A stretch of 5,462 nucleotides of DNA from contig JAFQRU010000156.1 of NCBI GenBank assembly GCA_017409915.1, positions 1 to 5,462 of the forward strand. Reading direction: 5' to 3'. The DNA comes from Clostridia bacterium. Lineage in GTDB: Bacteria > Bacillota > Clostridia > Monoglobales > Monoglobaceae. Made by a program: the position numbers and the translations under genes. Positions 1-5,462 of the stretch are shown piece after piece. Within the stretch, counting starts at the first letter, position 1; every line of letters begins with the position of its first letter. The notes under the pieces are model-generated. The model did not search any database. It had not been told where the DNA came from and was given only the letters and a program-made list of their open reading frames with translations.

Positions 1-131
1 AGCTTTTTGTCATTGATGAAGATACGGTTAAAGTTATTTTTGATACGCCTCAAAGGGCGATAACTCCCGGACAGGCTGTGGTATTTTACAGCGAGGACAA
101 AAGTGTTATCGGCGGTGGAATTATTAAATAA
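1..131 (+). CDS. mnmA: tRNA-specific 2-thiouridylase MnmA, C-terminal end (partial)
   Basis: This is the last 42 codons of an open reading frame that enters from the left (first full codon at base 3, TAA stop at 129-131). The visible peptide contains TPGQAVVFY followed about 10 residues later by the closing GGGII-K, which is the signature of the C-terminal beta-barrel of MnmA. MnmA is a cytoplasmic ATP-dependent enzyme that places sulfur on carbon 2 of the wobble uridine (U34) in the tRNAs for Lys, Glu and Gln, taking sulfur from a cysteine desulfurase relay. The ATP-binding PP-loop and the catalytic cysteines lie upstream of the window and cannot be checked. The stop is 11 bases before the helicase start, and that helicase's SD begins directly at this stop, so the two genes are probably in one operon. 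The fragment is short, but the motif is very characteristic. Confidence 0.88.
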   Translation, partial: LFVIDEDTVKVIFDTPQRAITPGQAVVFYSEDKSVIGGGIIK

Positions 132-136
132 AGGAG
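131..136 (+). promoter_or_regulatory. Ribosome binding site of the PcrA helicase
   Basis: AAGGAG lies 6 bases before the ATG at 143 and overlaps the last base of the mnmA stop codon. It supports that start and translation from a shared transcript. Confidence 0.8.
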
Positions 137-142
137 CCTTTA

Positions 143-2512
143 ATGGACTTTTTAAAAATAAGACAAGAAATAATTGAAAATAGATATAAAGGGCTTAATG
201 CGAAACAAAAAGAAGCGGTTTTCACAACAGAGGGACCGCTACTTGTTTTAGCAGGCGCAGGCTCAGGGAAAACCACGGTTATAATCAATCGTATTGCCCA
301 TTTGATTGAATATGGCAGAGCTTATTTTGATACTACAACGCCACGAATTTCCGAGGAAGAAATCGAGGTACTTTCTTGGTACGCCAAGGGCGAGGTTGAC
401 GAAATTCCTGAGAGTATGGAAGAATTTTTAAAGGTTTCTCCTGTTTCGCCATATAATATTTTGGCAATTACCTTTACAAATAAAGCGGCGGCAGAGCTTA
501 AAACACGACTTGCAAAAAGACTGGGAGAAGAAGCGAATGATATAATGGCAAGCACATTCCATTCTGCCTGTGTTAAAATTTTGCGCCGTGATGCAGATAA
601 GATTGGTTATGACAGAAGCTTTAACATTTTTGATACTGCAGATGCGCAGACCGTTATCAAAGAATGTATGAAAGAACTTAATATTGACAGTAAGAACTTT
701 TCACCAAAAGCTTTTGGCGCGGTTATAAGCAGGGCAAAAGATTCTCTTTTGACCCCGGAAGATTTTATTAAGGAAGTCGGAAAGGACTTTTTCGGGGAAG
801 TTGCCTGCAAGGTTTATGCTTTTTATCAAAGTAAACTGAAAAGCTATAATGCTTTTGATTTTGATGATTTAATTGGTTGCACAGTTAAACTTTTTGAAGA
901 AAATCCCAAAGTTTTGGAATATTATCAAAATAGGTTTAAATACATATTGGTTGATGAGTATCAGGACACAAACCATGCCCAGTATAGACTTGTCAGTCTC
1001 CTCGCCGGCGAAAGCAAAAACCTTTGCGTTGTTGGGGATGACGACCAGAGTATTTACAAGTTCCGCGGAGCTGATATAAGCAATATTTTGGGGTTTGAAA
1101 AAGAGTTTACAAACGCCAAGATTATAAAACTTGAAGAAAACTATCGTTCAACAGGAAATGTTTTATCCGCCGCTAATGAAGTTATCAAAAACAACAAAGG
1201 AAGACGCGGAAAAGAACTTTGGACCAAAAATGAACAGGGCGAGAAAATCACTCTGTACAGGGCTGAGGACGAGCGTGATGAAGCAAAATTTATAACAGAA
1301 GAAATAAATAAGCTTACTCAAAACGGCGGAAGCTTCAACGATATTGTTGTTTTATACAGAATGAATGCCCAGTCACGAGTTATAGAAGATGCGCTTTTGC
1401 ATAATGCGATTCCTTATAGAGTTTTAGGCGGACTTCGCTTCTATGACAGAAAAGAAATCAAGGATTTAACAAGTTATCTCCGTCTTATCCAAAACTGCGG
1501 AGACAATATTGCTTTAAAGCGTATTATAAATGAGCCTAAACGAGGAATTGGCGATACAACTATTGAGAAAATCGAAAATATTGCCCGTGATGAAAATAAA
1601 AGTATGTATGAAATATGCTTAACCTGCGGAGAATATGACGATTTATCAAAAGTGAAGAATAAGCTAAGCGGTTTTACTGATATAATTGAAAGCCTCAAAA
1701 ATACTTTGCACGAGGAAGAAAGCCTTGAAAATTTCGTTGAAGCGGTTATAAATAAAAGCGGAATGATAAGTGCATTAGAACTTGAAAAGTCCGTTGAAAA
1801 TCAGACCAGAATTGAAAATATCAAGGAATTTTTATCAATGGTTGTTGAGGCGGTTAAAAATAATCCTGAAACAACTCTTGAAACACTTCTTGAAGACATT
1901 TCTCTTATATCTGACATTGATAACTATGACGAGTCGGCGGAAACGGTTACTCTTATGACTCTTCATAGCGCGAAGGGTCTTGAATTTCCCAATGTATTTT
2001 TGGTGGGGCTTGAAGAGGGGATTTTCCCTGGAATGAGGTCTATGGAATCCGAAGAGGAGCTGGAGGAAGAAAGACGACTTTGCTATGTTGGAATAACAAG
2101 AGCCAAAAAACGACTTTTCATAACTCATGCAAGATGCAGAACACTGTTTGGCTCAACGAGATATGAAACAGAGTCAAGATTTATTGGCGAAATATCAGAT
2201 GACCTTTTAGATAAACAATATCCTAAAAAGGCGAAAGCTACTTTTGGTGGATTTGATACAAGGGGAACCACGCCAAAAGTTTCGTTTGACAAAGGAAGCT
2301 CGAATCTTGGTCAAACCCGTGAGACGACTAAAAAGGCGAATTTTGAATCCTTCTCTGAGGGAGATAAAGTTGTCCATACTGCCTTTGGAGGTGGCATTGT
2401 TAAAAGCGCAAAGCCGATGGGTGCAGATTTGTTCCTTATAATTGATTTCGAGGGAGTTGGCGAGAAAAAACTTCTTGCCTCTTATACAGGCGATAAGCTT
2501 AAAAAGGTGTGA
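143..2512 (+). CDS. pcrA: UvrD/PcrA-type ATP-dependent 3'-5' DNA helicase
   Basis: Superfamily 1A helicase that uses ATP to move 3'-5' on single-stranded DNA. In Firmicutes PcrA acts in repair, plasmid replication, removal of RecA filaments and clearing of RNA polymerase. The visible motifs are: Q motif (Q22), Walker A GAGSGKTT at 38-45, motif Ia ITFTNKAA at 109-116, TFH at 138-140, Walker B DEYQD at 271-275, motif III GDDDQSIYKFRG at 298-309, motif IV ENYRST (R335), motif V TLHSAKGLEF at 606-615, and motif VI ending YVGITRA (R653 as arginine finger). Residues 735-789 form the Tudor-like tail (GDKVVHTAFGGG... EKKLLASY) that in PcrA binds RNA polymerase. That tail favours PcrA over Rep. At 789 aa it is longer than the roughly 720-740 usual for PcrA, mainly because of an acidic insertion at about residues 61-100. 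All catalytic residues are intact. The start is set by AAGGAG 6 bases upstream. It sits between mnmA (11-base gap) and a methyltransferase gene (6-base gap). Confidence 0.96.
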   Translation: MDFLKIRQEIIENRYKGLNAKQKEAVFTTEGPLLVLAGAGSGKTTVIINRIAHLIEYGRAYFDTTTPRISEEEIEVLSWYAKGEVDEIPESMEEFLKVSPVSPYNILAITFTNKAAAELKTRLAKRLGEEANDIMASTFHSACVKILRRDADKIGYDRSFNIFDTADAQTVIKECMKELNIDSKNFSPKAFGAVISRAKDSLLTPEDFIKEVGKDFFGEVACKVYAFYQSKLKSYNAFDFDDLIGCTVKLFEENPKVLEYYQNRFKYILVDEYQDTNHAQYRLVSLLAGESKNLCVVGDDDQSIYKFRGADISNILGFEKEFTNAKIIKLEENYRSTGNVLSAANEVIKNNKGRRGKELWTKNEQGEKITLYRAEDERDEAKFITEEINKLTQNGGSFNDIVVLYRMNAQSRVIEDALLHNAIPYRVLGGLRFYDRKEIKDLTSYLRLIQNCGDNIALKRIINEPKRGIGDTTIEKIENIARDENKSMYEICLTCGEYDDLSKVKNKLSGFTDIIESLKNTLHEEESLENFVEAVINKSGMISALELEKSVENQTRIENIKEFLSMVVEAVKNNPETTLETLLEDISLISDIDNYDESAETVTLMTLHSAKGLEFPNVFLVGLEEGIFPGMRSMESEEELEEERRLCYVGITRAKKRLFITHARCRTLFGSTRYETESRFIGEISDDLLDKQYPKKAKATFGGFDTRGTTPKVSFDKGSSNLGQTRETTKKANFESFSEGDKVVHTAFGGGIVKSAKPMGADLFLIIDFEGVGEKKLLASYTGDKLKKV
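2505..2509 (+). promoter_or_regulatory. Ribosome binding site of the methyltransferase, inside the pcrA 3' end
   Basis: AGGTG lies in the final codons of the helicase gene, 9 bases before the ATG at 2519. Because the site is within translated sequence and only 6 bases separate the two genes, translational coupling is likely (inference). Confidence 0.55.
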
Positions 2513-2518
2513 TTTAGA

Positions 2519-3256
2519 ATGTATGGCGATTTTGCGAAGTTATATGAAGAACTGCAAGATATAAACTATATTGCTTTTGCGGACTATATTGAGGCGATTT
2601 TTGAGAAAGAGAAGGTCTCCCCAAAACTTGTCCTTGATTTAGCCTGCGGAACGGGAACCCTGACCTCTATTCTGGCAAAAAGAGGCTACGATATGATAGG
2701 GGTTGATATGTCTTGCGAAATGCTCAATATTGCAAGAGAAAAAGCTTATGAAGAGGATCTTGATATTCTTTATCTTAATCAGGATATGACTGATTTTGAG
2801 CTTTACGGAACTGTTGATGCTATAATCTGCACTCTTGATGGGGTTAACTATCTCACGGAAGACGGCGAGCTTGAAAAAATGTTTTCTCTTGCGAAAAATT
2901 ATCTTAATCCGGACGGGATAATGATTTTTGATATAAACACAGAGTATAAATTAAGCAAGATTTTGGGTAATAATACTTTTGTAAACGAAGAAAAAGATAT
3001 TTTCTATGTCTGGCAGAACGAGTATGATGAAAAGGATAAAATTTGTTATTTCAGACTGGACTTTTTTGAGAAAAACGGAGAAAGCTACAACAGATATACT
3101 GAGGAACAGGCGGAAAGAGCATATAGCGAAAAGGAAATACTTAACGCTTCCCGAAAATGTGGCCTTAGTGTTTCAAAAGTATATGATGAGCTTAAATTTT
3201 CTCCGCCAAAAGCGGATACGCAGCGATGCTTTTTTGTATTAAGAAAAACAAGCTAA
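2519..3256 (+). CDS. Class I SAM-dependent methyltransferase, YqeM-like
   Basis: A 245-aa cytoplasmic protein with a Rossmann-type methyltransferase fold. The opening YxxFAxLYxxL (residues 2-12) is typical of the Firmicute YqeM-like group. Motif I, VLDLACGTG, lies at 38-46 and forms the SAM-binding loop. The acidic residue contacting the ribose is D63 in GVDMS. QDM at 88-90 is the adenine-side motif. The post-motif strands are at about 99-112 (DAIICTLDGVNYL) and 133-140 (GIMIFDIN). The C-terminal half has an anti-parallel sheet pattern ending in a CFFVLRK strand, as in complete family members, so the gene looks full length. The substrate is not known for this group and the sequence does not reveal it. 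No membrane segment or signal peptide is seen. It lies 6 bases after pcrA and 13 bases before murI, so it is probably co-transcribed with both. The methyltransferase assignment is firm, but the YqeM relation is moderate. Confidence 0.9.
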   Translation: MYGDFAKLYEELQDINYIAFADYIEAIFEKEKVSPKLVLDLACGTGTLTSILAKRGYDMIGVDMSCEMLNIAREKAYEEDLDILYLNQDMTDFELYGTVDAIICTLDGVNYLTEDGELEKMFSLAKNYLNPDGIMIFDINTEYKLSKILGNNTFVNEEKDIFYVWQNEYDEKDKICYFRLDFFEKNGESYNRYTEEQAERAYSEKEILNASRKCGLSVSKVYDELKFSPPKADTQRCFFVLRKTS

Positions 3257-3261
3257 AAGGA
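3257..3261 (+). promoter_or_regulatory. Ribosome binding site that decides the murI start
   Basis: AAGGA directly follows the methyltransferase stop and lies 8 bases before the ATG at 3270. It touches the alternative in-frame ATG at 3261, leaving that start no workable spacing. The site therefore favours 3270. Confidence 0.7.
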
Positions 3262-3269
3262 TGATTAAT

Positions 3270-4037
3270 ATGAAAAACTGTGAAAAACCCATTGGCTTTT
3301 TTGACTCAGGGGTTGGAGGTATAAGTGTTCTTCGCGATTCGGTAAATCTTATGCCTAATGAAAATTTCATATATTTTGGCGATTCAAAGAACGCTCCTTA
3401 TGGAACAAAGTCTGTGGGAGAAGTTCGTGATTTAGCCGTGGCCAATGCGGAGATGCTTGTTTCCCTGGGGGTTAAAGCGATTGTTATTGCCTGCAACAGT
3501 GCTACAAGTGCTGCGGCGGAGCTTTTAAGACAGAAGTATCCTGACCTTCCCGTAATAGGCGTTGAACCTGCTATAAAACCTGCTGTGCTTTATAAAGAGG
3601 GCGGAAGTGTTTTGGTTATGGCAACGGATATGACTTTGGGCGAAAATAAGTTTAAAGCGCTTTTGGATAAATATAAAGGAATGTGCAATATTGAGTTACT
3701 CCCATGCCCGGGTCTTATGGAGTGGGTTGAAAAAGGTATTTTAGAAGGGGAAGAAGTAGAAAAATTTGTTGACGGCTTGCTTTCTGATTATAAAGGCAGG
3801 ATTGATAGAATTGTTCTTGGCTGCACCCATTATCCGTTTCTTTCGAAAACCATTAAAAAGGTTATGGGAGAAGAAGTTGTCCTCTTTGACGGAGGAGAGG
3901 GGACGGCAAGAGAACTTTTAAGACGACTTAAAGGTATGAACATTGAAAATACTGGAAAAAATAAGGGTGAAATTAAGTTTTTAAATAGCAAGAACGAGGA
4001 TGAAATTGAGCTTTCCAAAAGGCTTTTTAGTTGCTAA
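3270..4037 (+). CDS. murI: Glutamate racemase
   Basis: MurI interconverts L- and D-glutamate in the cytoplasm and supplies the D-glutamate of the peptidoglycan stem peptide (added by MurD). It is a cofactor-independent two-base racemase. From the start at 3270 the protein has 255 aa, close to the usual 260-270. The N-terminal signature GFFDSGVGGISVL (D12, S13) binds substrate. The first catalytic cysteine is C75 in IACNSATSAA, where most family members read CNTA, a mild variant. The second is C185 in LGCTHYPF, followed by H187. The two-cysteine layout matches the active enzyme, so this is not an aspartate racemase remnant. An ATG at 3261 is in frame but abuts the SD, so the second ATG is preferred. 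The gene is the last of the mnmA-pcrA-methyltransferase-murI run. Five bases after its stop a new promoter begins. Confidence 0.95.
   Translation: MKNCEKPIGFFDSGVGGISVLRDSVNLMPNENFIYFGDSKNAPYGTKSVGEVRDLAVANAEMLVSLGVKAIVIACNSATSAAAELLRQKYPDLPVIGVEPAIKPAVLYKEGGSVLVMATDMTLGENKFKALLDKYKGMCNIELLPCPGLMEWVEKGILEGEEVEKFVDGLLSDYKGRIDRIVLGCTHYPFLSKTIKKVMGEEVVLFDGGEGTARELLRRLKGMNIENTGKNKGEIKFLNSKNEDEIELSKRLFSC
4009..4028 (+). terminator. Possible weak intrinsic terminator within the murI 3' end
   Basis: Bases 4009-4014 can pair with 4019-4024 (AGCTTT against AAGGCT, including one G-U pair) around a CCAA loop, and a run of five T follows at 4024-4028. Only two G-C pairs are present, and the site lies inside coding sequence just before the stop at 4035-4037, where a translating ribosome would disrupt it. 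It is the only terminator-like structure between murI and the next promoter. Low confidence. Confidence 0.25.
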
Positions 4038-4042
4038 AATGG

Positions 4043-4071
4043 TTGACATTGGAAATTCTATGTGATATACT
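4043..4071 (+). promoter_or_regulatory. Strong sigma-A promoter of the cold-shock gene
   Basis: A perfect -35 TTGACA at 4043-4048 and a -10 TATACT at 4066-4071 are separated by 17 bases. TG at 4063-4064, one base before the -10, adds an extended -10 element. A second TATACT follows directly at 4072-4077, but from this -35 it would have a 23-base spacer, so it is probably unused. Transcription would start near 4078-4081, giving a 5' leader of about 40 bases, far shorter than the long thermosensing leader of E. coli cspA. Confidence 0.88.
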
Positions 4072-4103
4072 TATACTCGTGGCTGAATGAACGGCTTAAT
4101 TTT

Positions 4104-4111
4104 TAGGAGGT
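4104..4111 (+). promoter_or_regulatory. Near-consensus ribosome binding site of the cold-shock gene
   Basis: TAGGAGGT is a full-strength Shine-Dalgarno sequence, with AGGAGG ending 10 bases before the ATG at 4121. With the consensus promoter it predicts very high expression. Confidence 0.85.
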
Positions 4112-4120
4112 ATAATTTAT

Positions 4121-4324
4121 ATGCAAAACGGAAAAGTGAAATGGTTTAATGCTGAGAAGGGTTTCGGTTTTATCGAAAGTGAAGACGGAACTGATGTTTT
4201 TGTTCATTTTTCAGCAATTGCCATGGAAGGCTACAAGACATTAGAGGAAGGCGCAGAAGTTGAATTTGAGGTTGTCGAAGGTGCTAAGGGTCCGCAGGCT
4301 GCAAACGTTACAAAGCGTGCGTAA
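4121..4324 (+). CDS. Cold-shock protein, CspA/CspB family
   Basis: A 67-aa single-domain cold-shock protein, exactly the usual size (65-70). The fold is a five-stranded OB barrel that binds single-stranded RNA and DNA and acts as a cytoplasmic RNA chaperone, melting secondary structure that would block translation or favour termination. The signature KVKWFNAEKGFGFI covers residues 5-18 with RNP1 (KGFGFI at 13-18). RNP2 is VFVHF at 26-30. The aromatic nucleic-acid-binding residues W8, F15, F17, F27, H29 and F30 are all present. The C-terminus GPQAANVTKR is canonical. It has its own promoter and SD upstream and an intrinsic terminator 34 bases after the stop, so it forms a monocistronic unit with possible readthrough into hslO. 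Which csp paralogue it is, and whether it is cold-induced or constitutive, cannot be told from sequence. Confidence 0.97.
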   Translation: MQNGKVKWFNAEKGFGFIESEDGTDVFVHFSAIAMEGYKTLEEGAEVEFEVVEGAKGPQAANVTKRA

Positions 4325-4358
4325 GATTTTTGATATACGATAAACAAAATAAGACTTA

Positions 4359-4390
4359 AAAGCCGACAATTTCGTCGGCTTTCTTTCTTT
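4359..4390 (+). terminator. Intrinsic terminator of the cold-shock gene
   Basis: AGCCGAC at 4361-4367 pairs perfectly with GTCGGCT at 4374-4380 around the six-base loop AATTTC. Two A-T pairs (4359-4360 with 4381-4382) extend the stem to 9 bp. A T-rich tract (TTCTTTCTTT, 4381-4390) follows. It ends just before the hslO SD, so any hslO message made from the csp promoter must pass it. Confidence 0.92.
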
Positions 4391-4394
4391 ATTT

Positions 4395-4399
4395 AGGAG
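4395..4399 (+). promoter_or_regulatory. Ribosome binding site of hslO
   Basis: AGGAG lies 6 bases before the ATG at 4406 and only a few bases after the terminator U-tract. The hairpin does not include the SD, so it should not block ribosome entry on a readthrough transcript. Confidence 0.8.
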
Positions 4400-4405
4400 A
4401 TATTT

Positions 4406-5287
4406 ATGGATTTATTAACAAAAGCAGTAACAAAAGACGGGTTTATGCGAATTTATTTTGCTAACTCCCGTGAAACAGTTGAAAAAGCAAGAAAGTTTCA
4501 TAATCTTTCTCCCGTTGCGTCAGCGGCTCTTGGTAGAACCTTGGTTGCAGGTCAGCTTATGGGAGCTATGCTTAAAAATGATGAAGCGACCGTTACCATT
4601 CAGTTTAAAGGTGGCGGAGAAGCGGGAATTGTTTTGGTTGTGGGCGACGCAAAAGGTGGAGTCAAAGGTTATATCGAGAATCCTTATGTAGATTTACCAC
4701 TTAACAGAAAAGGTAAGCTCGATGTTGGTGGCGCTGTTGGCAAAAATGGCTTTTTAAGCGTTATCCGTGACCTAAAAATGAAAGAACCTTATATCGGCCA
4801 GGTTGAGATTCAGAGCGGTGAAATCGGGGATGATTTGGCGTATTATTTTGCTCAGTCGGAGCAGGTTCCAAGCGTTGTAGGTCTCGGGGTATTAGTTGAT
4901 AAGGATTTATCTATTGCTCAGGCTGGTGGCTTTATTGTTCAGGTTATGCCTGACTGCGATGAATTCAGCTTAAAACGCCTTGAAAAATCCCTTGAAAGTG
5001 TATGTAGTGTTACTGATATGCTTTCTCTTGGAAAAAGCAATAGAGAGCTTATAATGGAGATTATGAAGGATTTTGAAATTGATATTCTTGACGAAACCGA
5101 GATAGAATATAATTGCGATTGCAGTCTTGATAGAATGGAGAGAGCTATCATAAGTCTCGGCAAAGAAGAAATCCAGAATATCATTGATGAACAGGGCGAA
5201 GCAGAGATTGTTTGCCAGTTCTGTGACAGAAAATATTTGTTCGATAAAAATGCTCTTGAAAACTTTAAAAACAAAGCAAAAAGGTGA
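4406..5287 (+). CDS. hslO: Redox-regulated molecular chaperone Hsp33
   Basis: Hsp33 is a cytoplasmic, ATP-independent holdase. In reducing conditions four cysteines bind zinc and keep it inactive. Oxidants such as hypochlorite, or peroxide combined with heat, form disulfides, release zinc and unfold the linker, so that it binds unfolding proteins. The 293-aa length matches the family (about 290). The N-terminal domain carries family segments such as SPVASAALGRTLVAG (about 32-46) and the glycine-rich IQFKGGGEAG (about 65-74). The redox switch is complete: C237-X-C239 (NCDCS) and C270-X2-C273 (VCQFC), with 30 residues between the pairs. All four zinc ligands are present, so this should be the regulated form. 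The start is fixed by AGGAG 6 bases upstream. No CIRCE-type inverted repeat or convincing sigma-A promoter lies between the csp stop and this start, so expression may depend on readthrough of the preceding terminator. Confidence 0.96.
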   Translation: MDLLTKAVTKDGFMRIYFANSRETVEKARKFHNLSPVASAALGRTLVAGQLMGAMLKNDEATVTIQFKGGGEAGIVLVVGDAKGGVKGYIENPYVDLPLNRKGKLDVGGAVGKNGFLSVIRDLKMKEPYIGQVEIQSGEIGDDLAYYFAQSEQVPSVVGLGVLVDKDLSIAQAGGFIVQVMPDCDEFSLKRLEKSLESVCSVTDMLSLGKSNRELIMEIMKDFEIDILDETEIEYNCDCSLDRMERAIISLGKEEIQNIIDEQGEAEIVCQFCDRKYLFDKNALENFKNKAKR

Positions 5288-5356
5288 ATAAACGAGAAAA
5301 TCAAAGCATTTAGCTATAAAATACGAGATAAATTGAAATAATCGTATATAATAATC

Positions 5357-5385
5357 TTGACTTTTATCCTGAAAACGAGTATAAT
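5357..5385 (+). promoter_or_regulatory. Strong sigma-A promoter of a tRNA gene
   Basis: The -35 TTGACT (5357-5362, five of six consensus) and a perfect -10 TATAAT (5380-5385) are 17 bases apart. The roughly 25 bases upstream are almost all A/T and could act as an UP element, as is common for stable-RNA promoters (inference). The predicted start is near 5392, about 40 bases ahead of the mature tRNA 5' end. A second TATAAT at 5347-5352 lacks a properly spaced -35. Confidence 0.88.
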
Positions 5386-5431
5386 TGCTTTTGTTGTCGC
5401 GGGTTATAAGCCAGGCAACGAGGATTGATGT

Positions 5432-5462
5432 GGGCGCATAGCTCAGCTGGGAGAGAATCTGC
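5432..5462 (+). tRNA. 5' part of a tRNA gene, possibly tRNA-Val (cut by the window end)
   Basis: The sequence reads as the first 31 positions of a tRNA: acceptor strand GGGCGCA (5432-5438), T8-A9, D-stem GCTC (5441-5444), D-loop AGCTGGGA with the conserved A14, GG and A21, D-stem return strand GAGA (5453-5456), A26, and the 5' anticodon-stem strand TCTGC (5458-5462). The anticodon lies beyond the window, so identity cannot be proved. The acceptor and anticodon-stem sequences resemble Firmicute tRNA-Val (UAC), with tRNA-Ala as an alternative. The pair 10-25 would be G-A instead of the usual G-C. The gene has its own strong promoter and may lead a longer tRNA cluster to the right. Confidence 0.85.

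Noticed and set aside
1835..2128. A 97-codon minus-strand open frame inside pcrA
   Set aside because: It is antisense to the conserved helicase motifs V and VI, which explain the sequence fully, and no family is recognisable in its translation.
3006..3242. A 78-codon plus-strand frame inside the methyltransferase gene
   Set aside because: It is a +1-type shadow of the methyltransferase C-terminal half, with no SD of its own and no recognisable motif; the methyltransferase frame is uninterrupted.
4330..4358. A possible hslO promoter with TTGATA as -35
   Set aside because: At a 17-base spacing the -10 position reads GACTTA, a poor match, and the terminator hairpin follows at once.
4939..5304. 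A 121-codon minus-strand open frame opposite the hslO 3' end
   Set aside because: It lies almost wholly antisense to a well-supported gene, and its hydrophobic Ser/Leu/Ile-rich translation is typical of reading the reverse strand of AT-rich coding sequence. No SD or domain is visible.
5321..5347. A six-base inverted repeat, ATACGA (5321-5326) and TCGTAT (5342-5347), in the gap after hslO
   Set aside because: The arms are short, 15 bases apart and within very AT-rich sequence, and no T-run follows, so it is neither a convincing terminator nor a supported operator.
5347..5352. A TATAAT that could be an additional -10
   Set aside because: The only -35-like sequence (TTGAAA, 5333-5338) is 8 bases away, too close for sigma-A. 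The well-spaced promoter at 5357-5385 is the better explanation.
1..5462. Search by eye for a new defence system, mobile element or repeat array
   Set aside because: All sequence except short gaps is covered by well-known core genes on one strand. No direct-repeat arrays, terminal inverted repeats, integrase or transposase motifs, or reverse-transcriptase motifs were seen.

Overview
The window reads as ordinary core-genome sequence from a low-GC Firmicute, most likely a clostridial (Eubacteriales/Oscillospirales-type) gut-like bacterium. The evidence is AT-rich coding sequence, strong AGGAGG-type ribosome binding sites, consensus sigma-A promoters, a PcrA helicase with a Firmicute RNA-polymerase-binding tail, and a YqeM-like methyltransferase. 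The lineage below class level is inference. All genes are on the + strand. I see no mobile element, CRISPR array, phage gene or defence system.

Layout: (1) bases 1-131 are the last 42 codons of mnmA (tRNA 2-thiouridylase), cut by the window edge. (2) After 11 bases comes a full UvrD/PcrA helicase of 789 aa (143-2512). (3) After 6 bases comes a class I SAM methyltransferase of 245 aa (2519-3256). (4) After 13 bases comes glutamate racemase murI, best started at 3270 rather than 3261. These four genes are tightly packed and probably co-transcribed from a promoter left of the window. (5) A new transcription unit starts at 4043 with a near-perfect promoter driving a 67-aa cold-shock protein (4121-4324), closed by a clear intrinsic terminator (4359-4390). 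(6) Only 15 bases later hslO (Hsp33, 293 aa, 4406-5287) begins, with its SD abutting the terminator U-tract and no convincing promoter of its own. (7) After an AT-rich gap of about 70 bases, another consensus promoter (5357-5385) drives a tRNA gene whose first 31 bases (5432-5462) are visible before the window ends.

Functionally the window groups housekeeping tasks: tRNA wobble thiolation (MnmA), DNA repair and transcription-replication conflict handling (PcrA), cell-wall D-glutamate supply (MurI), RNA chaperoning (Csp), redox-controlled protein holding (Hsp33) and a tRNA. The points most worth a second look are the csp-terminator-hslO junction, an acidic insertion of about 40 residues in PcrA between motifs I and Ia, and a mismatched D-stem pair in the partial tRNA. 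None amounts to a novel system.
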